A stretch of 64,000 nucleotides of DNA from Chersky-806 sp038252255 (GTDB lineage Bacteria > Actinomycetota > Acidimicrobiia > IMCC26256 > JAENVU01): contig JBBSAM010000011.1 in assembly GCA_038252255.1 (NCBI GenBank), positions 66,508 through 130,507 on the forward strand, read 5' to 3'. Positions 7,419-15,235 of this stretch are shown piece by piece (within the stretch, counting starts at the first letter, position 1; every line of letters starts with the position of its first letter). Below the pieces are notes generated by a model. It saw only the letters and a list, made by a program, of their open reading frames with translations, was not told the DNA's origin and searched no databases. A program made the translations under genes and the position numbers.

Positions 7419-9992
7419 GTGCGATCACCAATTCAGGGCGAGACGGCGCGTGGCCGGGCGCGCCACGCGATCGTGGCCCTGCTGGCCGCGGTCGCCCTGG
7501 CGGTGCCCGCGGTGGCGATCACGGCCTCCGCTCCGCCGGCCGGAGCCGCGCCGGGCCTGATCTCGGTGAGCTCCCCGTCCATCCGGTATGACGGCTTCTT
7601 CCCGAGCGGTGGACCGAGCGTCGCCTTCTCATCACCCGCCATCGGCGACGTCACCGGTGACGGCCGGCCGGACGTGGTCACCGGCGGGATGGACGGCTGC
7701 GTGCGCGTCTTCTCGCTCGCCGGCTCGATCGAAGGCAACCCGTGCCTCTCGGTGGGACCGCACGCGGTGCAGGGCAGCCCCGCGCTCGTGGACTGGGACC
7801 TGAACGGCGTGCTCGACATCGTCGCGTCCAGCACCGGCGGCGACATCTACGTCTGGAAGGTAGGCGGTGCCGGTCTGGTGCTGCTCCACGTCACCGCACA
7901 CTCCGGCTTCTTCGCCTCGCCCGCCATCGGCGACATCGACCACGACGGCCTGCCCGACATCGTGGCGTCGAGCTGGGACCAGCACGTCTACGCCTGGAAC
8001 CACATCGGCGCGATCCTCCCCGGGTGGCCGCGCTTCATCTACGACACGTCGTGGTCGACCGCCGCGCTCGCGGACCTCGACGGTGACGGCTCGCTCGAGG
8101 TCATCGTCGGCGCGGACATGGACAGGGGCAACGGCGCGAACAACCCGCCGATCAACCTCGCGCCCGGCGGGATCCTCTGGGTCTTCCGCAGCAACGGATC
8201 GGACTTCCCCGGTTGGCCCCGCCACGTGTCGAACGAGGTGCTCTGGTCGAGCCCGGCCGTCGCGGACCTGAACGGCGACGGCAGTCTGGACATCGTGATC
8301 GGCACCGGCGAGAACTTCGGTGGTCCGAACGCCCGCTTCCTCTACGCGATGGACCGCAACGGGAACGCGCTGCCCGGTTGGCCGGTCGCGATGCCGGGAG
8401 CGACGATGGGCTCGCCCGCGATCGCGGACCTCGATAACGACGGCCGGCTCGACGTCGCGACCCAGACGAGCGACGGCTCGGTCGTGTTCGTCACGCGCGA
8501 CGGAGTCCGTCGGGTCCAGGTGTGCAACCGGAGCTTCGGCCAGTGCACGACCCAGTTGAACATGGACGGTGGCGTCACGGTCGCCGACGTGGACGGGGAC
8601 GGCACCATGGACGTGGTCACCGCGACCGAGCAGGACCTGAAGGTGCTGAACGGCAGGACCGGCGCGGTCGAGTACAGCAACCCGCTCCCGTACGCGTGGG
8701 CCCCGGGTTCGACCCCGACCGTCGCGAAGGTGGGCAACGACACCTACATCGCGGTGACCCTCACTCAAGACAGCAACGGCAGCCACGCGGCCGACAAAGG
8801 CGACAACCAGACCACGTTCGTCTACCGCACCGGTCACGCGCCGGGCGCGATGACCTGGCCGCAGTTCCACAACAACAGCAAGCGCACCGGCACCTTCGAC
8901 GACTCCATCCCCCCGACCGCGGGCGTCGGCGCGCTGAACGCGACGAAGCTCCGCACGTCGTTCCAGGTCGAGTGGTCCGGGAACGACGCGCAGACGGGTG
9001 TCGCCGCGTTCGACGTCGACGTCCAGCAGGGCGGCGGTCAGCGCGTGCGCTGGATCGACGGCGCCGCGCCCGAGGTCCGCAGCGGGCCGAACGCCGGTGG
9101 ATCGACGGTCTTCTACGGGCTCCGCGGCCGGACGTACCACTTCTGGGTCCGAGCCCGTGACCGTGCGGGCAACGTCGGCGCGTTCACCGCGCCGGTGCGG
9201 ACGACGATTGCGGGGAACGCCGCGCGGATCCAGCCGTTCGCGGCCGCGTACGCGGCGTCCGGCTTCGGGCCGATCTCGTCCGTGTCGAGTCCCCCGGTGC
9301 GCGGCACCAACTTCCCGAACAACGTCATCCGCGGCATCGCGGCGATCCGCAGTGGTGGTGGCTACGAGGTCGACAGCTCGGGTGGCCTCTGGGCCTTCGG
9401 CGGCGCGCCGCGGTTGAGCTCGTCGGGCTACTGGCGAGGCTGGGACATCGTGCGCGGCATCGCGATGAACCGTGACGGCAAGGGCGGGTACGTGCTCGAC
9501 GGCTTCGGCGGCCTCTGGCCGTTCGGGAACGCGGTGCGCGTCACCGGCCCGTACTGGCCGAACATGGACATCGCCCGCGGCGTGGCGCTCACCCGCGACT
9601 CCACCGGCTCGAACCCCAAGGGATACGTGGTCGACGCGTACGGCGGCGTGCACCGCTTCGGCGGTGCTCCGGCGGCGACCGGCTCGGGCTACTGGCCCGG
9701 CCAGCAGATGGTCCGCGGCATCGCGACGGATCCGGTCGCGGGCGGCGGCTACGTGCTCGACGCGTACGGAGGCATGTGGCCGTTCGGTGGCGCACCGAGG
9801 CGTTACGCCAGTGGCTACTGGCCCGGCCGGGACATCGCCCGGGGCATCGCGCTCATCGGCGGCGGCGCCCGGGGCCGGGGCTACGTGCTCGACGGTGCCG
9901 GAGCCGTCTGGCCCTTCGGCGGCGCGCCGAACGTTCAGATCACCCGGTACTTCGGCCAGATCGTGACCAAGGGCTTCTCGATCGCACCCTGA
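7419..9992 (+). CDS. Secreted FG-GAP/VCBS repeat protein with Fn3-like domain and C-terminal WPFGGAP-type repeats
   Basis: 857 aa from the GTG at 7419; AGGAGG (7405-7410) lies 8 nt upstream and decides the start. A signal peptide (Arg-rich n-region, long Ala/Val core, cut near residue 45 after AGAA) sends it outside. Seven Asp-rich DxDxDGxxD loops (DVTGDGRPD near residue 76 to DVDGDGTMD near 389) fit a seven-bladed, Ca2+-binding FG-GAP propeller. A fibronectin-III-like domain spans about 500-597. Five repeats of about 40-47 aa with the core GGYVLDxxGGxWPFGGAP follow from about 637. No catalytic motif is visible. It is probably a surface or matrix glycan-binding or adhesion protein, separated from the ABC exporter by its own gap. 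Confidence 0.8.
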   Translation: MRSPIQGETARGRARHAIVALLAAVALAVPAVAITASAPPAGAAPGLISVSSPSIRYDGFFPSGGPSVAFSSPAIGDVTGDGRPDVVTGGMDGCVRVFSLAGSIEGNPCLSVGPHAVQGSPALVDWDLNGVLDIVASSTGGDIYVWKVGGAGLVLLHVTAHSGFFASPAIGDIDHDGLPDIVASSWDQHVYAWNHIGAILPGWPRFIYDTSWSTAALADLDGDGSLEVIVGADMDRGNGANNPPINLAPGGILWVFRSNGSDFPGWPRHVSNEVLWSSPAVADLNGDGSLDIVIGTGENFGGPNARFLYAMDRNGNALPGWPVAMPGATMGSPAIADLDNDGRLDVATQTSDGSVVFVTRDGVRRVQVCNRSFGQCTTQLNMDGGVTVADVDGDGTMDVVTATEQDLKVLNGRTGAVEYSNPLPYAWAPGSTPTVAKVGNDTYIAVTLTQDSNGSHAADKGDNQTTFVYRTGHAPGAMTWPQFHNNSKRTGTFDDSIPPTAGVGALNATKLRTSFQVEWSGNDAQTGVAAFDVDVQQGGGQRVRWIDGAAPEVRSGPNAGGSTVFYGLRGRTYHFWVRARDRAGNVGAFTAPVRTTIAGNAARIQPFAAAYAASGFGPISSVSSPPVRGTNFPNNVIRGIAAIRSGGGYEVDSSGGLWAFGGAPRLSSSGYWRGWDIVRGIAMNRDGKGGYVLDGFGGLWPFGNAVRVTGPYWPNMDIARGVALTRDSTGSNPKGYVVDAYGGVHRFGGAPAATGSGYWPGQQMVRGIATDPVAGGGYVLDAYGGMWPFGGAPRRYASGYWPGRDIARGIALIGGGARGRGYVLDGAGAVWPFGGAPNVQITRYFGQIVTKGFSIAP
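9327..9989 (+). repeat. Five coding repeats, GYVLDxxGGxWPFGGAP type
   Basis: Each unit reads (I/V)xRGIA - variable - GGYxxDxxGGxWxFGxAxxxxxSGYWxGxD and is about 40-47 residues. The protein ends in the lone strand VTKGFSIAP, which matches the start of a unit (IVRGIAMN). This looks like the strand that closes a propeller ring. Confidence 0.7.
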
Positions 9993-10027
9993 GCAGGGTG
10001 GGCGCAAGGGCCGCAGAGCCAGTTTTT
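9985..10027 (+). terminator. Possible terminator at the end of the FG-GAP gene
   Basis: CACCCTG (9985-9991) and CAGGGTG (9994-10000) form a near-perfect palindrome spanning the stop codon. A GAGCC/GGCTC pairing and a run of five T (10023-10027) follow. The T run is about 22 nt beyond the first hairpin, so this is a weak call. Confidence 0.3.
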
Positions 10028-10042
10028 CCGGGGGCTCCGGCG

Positions 10043-10048
10043 TAGACT
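10043..10048 (+). promoter_or_regulatory. -10 box (TAGACT) ahead of the ABC exporter genes
   Basis: TAGACT matches the -10 box seen before other genes here, including an identical one at 60804. It lies 39 nt before the GTG at 10088. No convincing -35 is present. Confidence 0.35.
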
Positions 10049-10087
10049 CGCCGGGCGCTACGAGAGCGCGCGACGCCTCGCCTCCTC

Positions 10088-11023
10088 GTGTCCAGCCGCT
10101 CAGGGACCAGCTTGCCTACCTCGCTCGAGAACACCGAATCCGACATCTCGTCGCAACACCTGGACGTCGCGTCCCGACCCGGCCCGTTGCAGCGGCTCCG
10201 GATCGTGTGGGCCTACCGCGAGCTCCTGGTGAACTTCACCCGCAAAGAGCTGAAGGTGAAGTACAAGAACAGCGCGCTCGGGTTCGTCTGGTCGCTGCTC
10301 AACCCGGCGCTCTACCTCGTGGTCTTCTACGTGGTCTTCCAGATCATCCTGCAGGTCAAGATCCCGTATTTCGCCATCTTCCTGCTCGCCGGGCTGCTGC
10401 CATGGAACCTCTTCGCCGCCGGCATGGGCGGGGCCACCGGCTCGATCGTGAGCAACGCCGGCTTGGTCGGGAAGGTGTGGTTCCCGCGCGAGATCCTGCC
10501 GCTGGCCTCGATCGGAGCCGCGGTGGTCCACTTCTTCCTGCAGCTGATCGTGCTGTTCGTCGCCCTGCTCGTGTTCCGGTACCAGCCGGGCTGGGGCTAC
10601 CTGTGGCTGGTGATCCCCGCGCTCATCACGTTGCTGGTGTTCACGGCCGCGCTCGGCATCGCGCTGTCCGCGGTGAACGTCTACCTCCGCGACACCTCGC
10701 ACCTGCTGGAGCTGGTGCTGCTGGCGTGGTTCTGGATGACACCGATCGTGTACTACTACCAGCAGGTCGCGTCGCGTCTGCACACCGCGTTCCCGCTGTT
10801 CCTCCTCAACCCGGTGACACCGATCGTCATCACCTTCCAGCGCGCGATCTACGGAAAGACGATCGTCAAGGTCGGTGGGGTGGAGACGCCGATCATTCCC
10901 AACGCCTCGTCCTGGTGGTACCTCCGCAACCTCGGCGTCGTGCTCGCAGTCTCGGTCGGGCTCGTGTTCCTCGCGTTCTCGCTCTTCGGCCGGCTCGAGG
11001 ACAACCTGGCCGAGGAGCTCTGA
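10088..11023 (+). CDS. wzm: ABC-2 type polysaccharide exporter, membrane subunit (Wzm)
   Basis: 311-aa inner-membrane permease. After a cytoplasmic N-terminus, RELLVNFTRKELKVKYKNS is the amphipathic segment that precedes TM1 in Wzm/TagG proteins. About six hydrophobic helices follow, with the signature LGFVWSLLNPALYLVVFYVVF in TM1-2 and LRDTSHLLELVLLAWFWMTPIVYYY later. It should pair with the adjacent ATPase to move a finished lipid-linked glycan out of the cytoplasm. The GTG at 10088 is used; the TTG at 10112 is an alternative. The ATPase gene begins 7 nt after this stop, so the two are co-translated. Confidence 0.88.
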   Translation: MSSRSGTSLPTSLENTESDISSQHLDVASRPGPLQRLRIVWAYRELLVNFTRKELKVKYKNSALGFVWSLLNPALYLVVFYVVFQIILQVKIPYFAIFLLAGLLPWNLFAAGMGGATGSIVSNAGLVGKVWFPREILPLASIGAAVVHFFLQLIVLFVALLVFRYQPGWGYLWLVIPALITLLVFTAALGIALSAVNVYLRDTSHLLELVLLAWFWMTPIVYYYQQVASRLHTAFPLFLLNPVTPIVITFQRAIYGKTIVKVGGVETPIIPNASSWWYLRNLGVVLAVSVGLVFLAFSLFGRLEDNLAEEL

Positions 11024-11030
11024 GCGGGTC

Positions 11031-12245
11031 ATGGGTGCAGCCATCGAGATCGTCGGCGTCTCCAAGCGGTTCAAGCTGAACCATGAGCGTGCGGACTCGG
11101 TCAAGGAGCGGTTCGTCCAGCGTCGGCGCTCGACCCACGAGGACTTCTGGGCGCTGCGGGACATCGACCTGAACGTGGACCAGGGCGAGACCGTCGGCCT
11201 GCTCGGTCACAACGGCTCGGGGAAGTCCACGCTGCTGAAGTGCGTGGCCGGCATCTTCCGCCCGACCTCGGGATCGATCCGCCGCCGCGGTCGCATGGCC
11301 GCGTTGCTCGAGCTCGGCGCAGGGTTCCACGGCGATCTCACCGGCCGCGAGAACATCTACATGAACGGGTCGATCCTCGGTCTGTCGAAGCCCGAGATCG
11401 ACCGGATCTTCGACGACATCATCGCGTTCGCCGAGATCGGCAAGTTCATCGACAACCAGGTCAAGCACTACTCGTCCGGCATGACCGCCCGGCTCGGCTT
11501 CGCGATCGCGGTGAACGTCGAGCCCGAGATCCTCCTCATCGACGAGGTGCTCGCGGTCGGTGACGAGGCGTTCCAGCGCAAGTGCGGCGATCGCATCAAG
11601 CAGTTCCAGCGCGAGGGCCGCACGATCCTGCTCGTGACCCATGCCGCGGACATGGTGCGCCAGATCTGCGACCGCGCCGCGGTGCTCGACCACGGCAACC
11701 TCGTGGCCGTCGGACCACCGGGTGAGGCGGTGCTCGCGTTCCGGGACCACCTCCGGCGCAAGGGCGCCGAGATCCCGGCGGACCTGGAAGACCCGCTCCT
11801 GCTGCGCAACCTCGAGGTCGAGATCACGAACGCGAAGGTGGAGTACGCGGACCCGGTCCGGAGCTACCTCAAGCCCGGGGAGCCGGTCACGGTCCGCGTG
11901 ATGTACCGCGCGCCGAAGCGGGTCGACGACATCGTGTTCTCGATCGCGATCCACGACCAGAAGGGCAACCTCCTCCTCGGGACGAACACCGATCTCATGG
12001 ATGCCGATCCGGGGTACGTGGAGGGTGAGGGTGAGATGGTCTTCGAGTTCGAGCAGTTCCCCGTCCTCGATGGCGTGTACCTCTTGAGCATCGGGCTGCA
12101 CAACCACGACGGCGGCGAGATCTACGACCAGCGCGCCGAGAAGGATGTCATCGAGGTGATGAACCCCGGTCGCGAGGTCGGTCTGGTGCACTTCCCGATG
12201 CACGCGCACACGGAGCGGACCCACCCGGCCCCGTCCGCCGGCTGA
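11031..12245 (+). CDS. wzt: ABC polysaccharide exporter ATPase with C-terminal glycan-recognition domain (Wzt)
   Basis: 404-aa ATPase partner of Wzm. Walker A is GHNGSGKST, the ABC signature is YSSGM, Walker B is ILLIDEVLAVGDE and the switch His lies in LLVTHAAD. After about residue 250 there is an added region of roughly 140 aa (NLEVEITNAKVEYADP... LKPGEPVTVRVMYRAPKRVDD... GVYLLSIGLHN). This is a beta-sandwich of the kind by which O-antigen Wzt proteins bind the chain end of their own polymer. That implies export of a specifically terminated glycan, possibly capped by one of the local methyltransferases (inferred). The ATG at 11031 directly follows the wzm stop. Confidence 0.9.
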   Translation: MGAAIEIVGVSKRFKLNHERADSVKERFVQRRRSTHEDFWALRDIDLNVDQGETVGLLGHNGSGKSTLLKCVAGIFRPTSGSIRRRGRMAALLELGAGFHGDLTGRENIYMNGSILGLSKPEIDRIFDDIIAFAEIGKFIDNQVKHYSSGMTARLGFAIAVNVEPEILLIDEVLAVGDEAFQRKCGDRIKQFQREGRTILLVTHAADMVRQICDRAAVLDHGNLVAVGPPGEAVLAFRDHLRRKGAEIPADLEDPLLLRNLEVEITNAKVEYADPVRSYLKPGEPVTVRVMYRAPKRVDDIVFSIAIHDQKGNLLLGTNTDLMDADPGYVEGEGEMVFEFEQFPVLDGVYLLSIGLHNHDGGEIYDQRAEKDVIEVMNPGREVGLVHFPMHAHTERTHPAPSAG

Positions 12246-12316
12246 CGAAGGGGCGTCCGATCGCCGACGCCGAATCCACCGAGGGCGAGGACCGAACCCC
12301 GCGTCGCTCGGGCTCC

Positions 12317-13795
12317 ATGCTCAGTGGAGCCGGAGTGCTCGTCGTGGGGCGGTACATCGTTGCCGCGCTCGCCTGGATCGCGACGCTCATCGTCGTCCGC
12401 GAGCTCTCGGTCAACCAGTTCGGGCGTTACCAGCTCATCTTCTCGTTGCTCGGCATCATCGGCTTCATCGCCGACCTCCGGCTGAGCCGGATCGTCCTGC
12501 GCGACCTGATGGCGGTGGACGGCGAGGAGGCCGGGGAGATCGTCGGCTCCTACCTCGGCATGCGGTTGGTGATCGGCGTCATCTCGTACGTCATCGCGAT
12601 GGCGTGGATGCTGCTCGGCAACTATCCGAACGACGTGGTGGTGGGGACGGCGGTCGCCGGCCTCAACCTCGTGATCCTCTCGGGCGCCTTCGCGGTCATC
12701 CTGCTGTTCGAAGCGCGCCTGTGGCTGCGCGACGTCGCCATCTCCAACGTCGTCGGCCAGATCGTCCAGACCGCGTTCACGATCGCGATCTCGTTCTTCG
12801 GGGTGGCGTCGATCCTCTGGTTCTCGTGGTCGACGGTGGCCAACGCCGTCGCGTTGACCCTGTGGCTCGTCCTCGTGATGGGGCGGACGGTGCGGGTCCG
12901 GATCCGGGTCGAGTGGAGCCGGTGGTGGCTGTGGTTGAAGGAAGCGGCGCCGCTGGCCCTCGGTGCCGCGCTCGACACCGTGTACTTCCGCATCGACATC
13001 GTGATGCTGTCCTTGCTCGACACGTACCACGCGGTCGGCGTCTACAGCGTCGGCTACAAGTTCTCGGACCTGCTCGGCGCACTCCCGCTCGCCGTCGTGA
13101 CGCCGGCGCTCACGATGCTGGTCGCGGCGTGGCCGACCGACCCCGCAGGCTTTCGGCGGACGTTCCGCCACGCGCTGATCATCCTGACCGTCGGCGCGAT
13201 CGGCGCCGTGGTGGGCTTCGTCCTCTTCGCCGAGCCGCTCGTCACCCTCTTCTACACGGATCGCTACACGCAGGCGACGGGCGCGGCCCGGCTGCTCGTG
13301 GTGGGGCAGGGCCTGCACTTCTTCACCTTGCTGGCGTTCTCGACCCTGGTCGCGGTCGGTAGGAACCGGCTCTACCCGATCGCAATGCTTGTCGGGGTCG
13401 TGCTGAACGTGGGCCTGAACGTCATCCTCATCCCGCACTACTCGTACATGGGCTCGGGCTGGGCGACGGTCGTCACCGAGCTGATCGTGCTGGTCGTGCT
13501 CGGCGTCGGCGTCTACCGGATACCGGCTGATCTCCCGTTCCCCTCGCGTGCGATCGCCAAGTGCGTCTTCGCGGGCGGGTTGGCCACCGCGGTGGGGTGG
13601 GCGTCGCTCGGTCGCATCCCCTGGCCGGTCGGTGGGGCGCTGACCGCCATCGTCTACTTCGGCACGGTGCACCTGCTCGCGGTCAACGGGCCCGGGGGTC
13701 TGCGCGCGCTCGGCGGCGCGCCACGCGACGACCTCGGCGCAGTCATCGACGAGGGCTTGGACCGCCCCGAGCCCGGCGCGGGGATGCCGGGCTAG
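12317..13795 (+). CDS. wzx: Oligosaccharide-unit flippase, Wzx-like (MATE/PST family)
   Basis: 492-aa protein with about 12-14 hydrophobic helices and the N-terminal start SGAGVLVVGRYIVAALAWIATLIVV of polysaccharide flippases. VNQFGRYQLIFSLLGIIGFIADLRLSRIVLRDL matches the TM1-2 loop region, and YFRIDIVMLSLLDTYHAVGVYSVGYKF is the family's TM7 segment. Expected role: moving undecaprenyl-linked repeat units across the membrane. Finding it beside Wzm/Wzt is notable because the two normally serve different routes. It ends 15 nt from the convergent methyltransferase gene. The start is uncertain, as the reading frame stays open upstream without a usual start codon. Confidence 0.85.
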   Translation: MLSGAGVLVVGRYIVAALAWIATLIVVRELSVNQFGRYQLIFSLLGIIGFIADLRLSRIVLRDLMAVDGEEAGEIVGSYLGMRLVIGVISYVIAMAWMLLGNYPNDVVVGTAVAGLNLVILSGAFAVILLFEARLWLRDVAISNVVGQIVQTAFTIAISFFGVASILWFSWSTVANAVALTLWLVLVMGRTVRVRIRVEWSRWWLWLKEAAPLALGAALDTVYFRIDIVMLSLLDTYHAVGVYSVGYKFSDLLGALPLAVVTPALTMLVAAWPTDPAGFRRTFRHALIILTVGAIGAVVGFVLFAEPLVTLFYTDRYTQATGAARLLVVGQGLHFFTLLAFSTLVAVGRNRLYPIAMLVGVVLNVGLNVILIPHYSYMGSGWATVVTELIVLVVLGVGVYRIPADLPFPSRAIAKCVFAGGLATAVGWASLGRIPWPVGGALTAIVYFGTVHLLAVNGPGGLRALGGAPRDDLGAVIDEGLDRPEPGAGMPG

Positions 13796-13810
13796 GAAGC
13801 ACACCAGCTC

Positions 13811-15160
13811 TTACAGGTCGTGAGGGGCGCGGCCGGCGCGAACCCGGTCGATCGCCCGCTGGATGGACGCCGGCTCCCTGGAACGCGAGAGCACGAACAG
13901 AGACAGTCGTGCCGGGGCTACCTCGCTCAGGTACTCGCGGTAGCGCGCGTGAAAGGCCCGCTCGATGTCGGGTTCTCGTGAGAACCCCGCGGCGGCGAAC
14001 CTGCTCTGCCACCAGCTCGAGTCCGCCCAGATCAGGTGGCCGTGCCGAGGCCAGCCTTCCTCTTCGAGCTGCATGAGCGAGAAGAGCCGGCCCGCGTCGG
14101 CGTCTGCTTGCCACTGCGCGAACCGCATCGGGAACACCTCACCGAAGATCGGGTCGGAGCCGAAGACGGGAAGGTTCGCGAGCAGGAACCCGCCGGGTCT
14201 GACCCATCGCCTGATGCGATCGAGATACGTCTTTAGTCGGTTGGGGTTCAGGTGCTCGAGAATGTCGAGGGCCACCACGACGTCGAATTCGTCGTCGATG
14301 TCGACCGTGCCGAGCTCGCCGACGTGAATCCGCGGCCGGGCGACGTCCGACGCGCGGCGGAGCACCGTCTCACTGATCTCGACTCCGAAGGCGTCGACGC
14401 CCAGCCCGACGAGCTCGTCGAGCACCACGCCATTTGCACATCCGAGCTCCAGCACCGACGCTCCGGTACCCGCGAGGCCGGCGATGACCTCCGCCATCAC
14501 GCGCTTCTCCGTGGTCGGGCCGAGCCCCCACGCGCCGGGCCGCTCGTAGTAGCCGTGCTCGGCGATCTGGTGCTCCAGCCAGTCGAAGTCGGCCGGGGTC
14601 GCAACGCGGAGCAGCTGTTCCGGGGCTCCACCATCGAGCGGCTTCACGTCGGCGAACCGTTCGGGCGCGACCGTTCTGAGATCGGTGATGCCGATGTGCT
14701 CTCTCAGGACGCGGTTCTGGTATTCGTCGGATTGCGCGAGATCCAGCACGACGTCGTCGAATGGCATGCCTTGGGCGAGGAGTGCGTCGTAGTGCCGGCG
14801 CCCCGGGTCGTCGAGGTCCCGCCCGAGCAAGGTGCGGTAGATCCGCGCCAGCCGTTCCTGTTCGAGCTCGGCACCCACTTGGAGGTGAACGACGCGGTGG
14901 AAGTACTCGTCCGATGCCGCGAGATGCAGTGCGATCTCGTCAAAGGGCATCCCCTGCTCGTGTCGCGAGCCGAGATCCTTCAGCGCGATCTCGTCGATCG
15001 GGCGGTCGAACAAGGCGACGAAGAGCGCATTGAGGCGTTCCTCGGTCGCTGGTCCGACGCCCCCTCGGCCGGTTGAGAGCCGATCCGCGAGGCGGTGCAG
15101 GCTCCGCGCGACTGTGTCTACGGCGCGAGCGACGTGCCGGGAGGTCCTGCCGGGCCGCAC
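13811..15160 (-). CDS. DUF4214-like domain fused to SAM methyltransferase
   Basis: 449 aa from a GTG. Residues about 40-160 contain two copies of a helical motif (FVALFDRPID... GMPFDEIALHLAASDEYFHRVV and IYRTLLGRDLDDPGRRHYDALLAQGMPFDDVVLDLAQSDEYQNRVL). These match DUF4214-type repeats, which often accompany surface glycosylation enzymes. A class I methyltransferase follows, with VLELGCANGVVLDELV as motif I, VALDILEHLNP and RRWVRPGGFLLANLP. Substrate is probably a sugar or glycan. The TACCCT box 6 nt before the GTG suggests its own leaderless promoter. It lies downstream of the BY-kinase gene. Confidence 0.75.
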   Translation of the reverse strand: MRPGRTSRHVARAVDTVARSLHRLADRLSTGRGGVGPATEERLNALFVALFDRPIDEIALKDLGSRHEQGMPFDEIALHLAASDEYFHRVVHLQVGAELEQERLARIYRTLLGRDLDDPGRRHYDALLAQGMPFDDVVLDLAQSDEYQNRVLREHIGITDLRTVAPERFADVKPLDGGAPEQLLRVATPADFDWLEHQIAEHGYYERPGAWGLGPTTEKRVMAEVIAGLAGTGASVLELGCANGVVLDELVGLGVDAFGVEISETVLRRASDVARPRIHVGELGTVDIDDEFDVVVALDILEHLNPNRLKTYLDRIRRWVRPGGFLLANLPVFGSDPIFGEVFPMRFAQWQADADAGRLFSLMQLEEEGWPRHGHLIWADSSWWQSRFAAAGFSREPDIERAFHARYREYLSEVAPARLSLFVLSRSREPASIQRAIDRVRAGRAPHDL

Positions 15161-15166
15161 CGAGGC

Positions 15167-15172
15167 AGGGTA
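15167..15172 (-). promoter_or_regulatory. Leaderless -10 box (TACCCT)
   Basis: TACCCT on the minus strand (15172 to 15167) is separated by exactly 6 nt from the GTG at 15160. There is no Shine-Dalgarno sequence. The 75-nt gap also holds the end of the upstream kinase gene's transcript. Confidence 0.4.
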
Positions 15173-15235
15173 ACAGTCTGTTGATTCGCGCCGTTCAGAC
15201 TCGGTGGACCCGGTCTGCTGACTGACGACGTGGAG

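Noticed and set aside
7632..10007. Long minus-strand open frame (about 790 codons) opposite the FG-GAP gene
   Set aside because: It mirrors a repeat-rich, GC-rich gene with a signal peptide and domain motifs on the plus strand. The mirror translation has only Arg/Asp/Val-rich low-complexity text and no motif.
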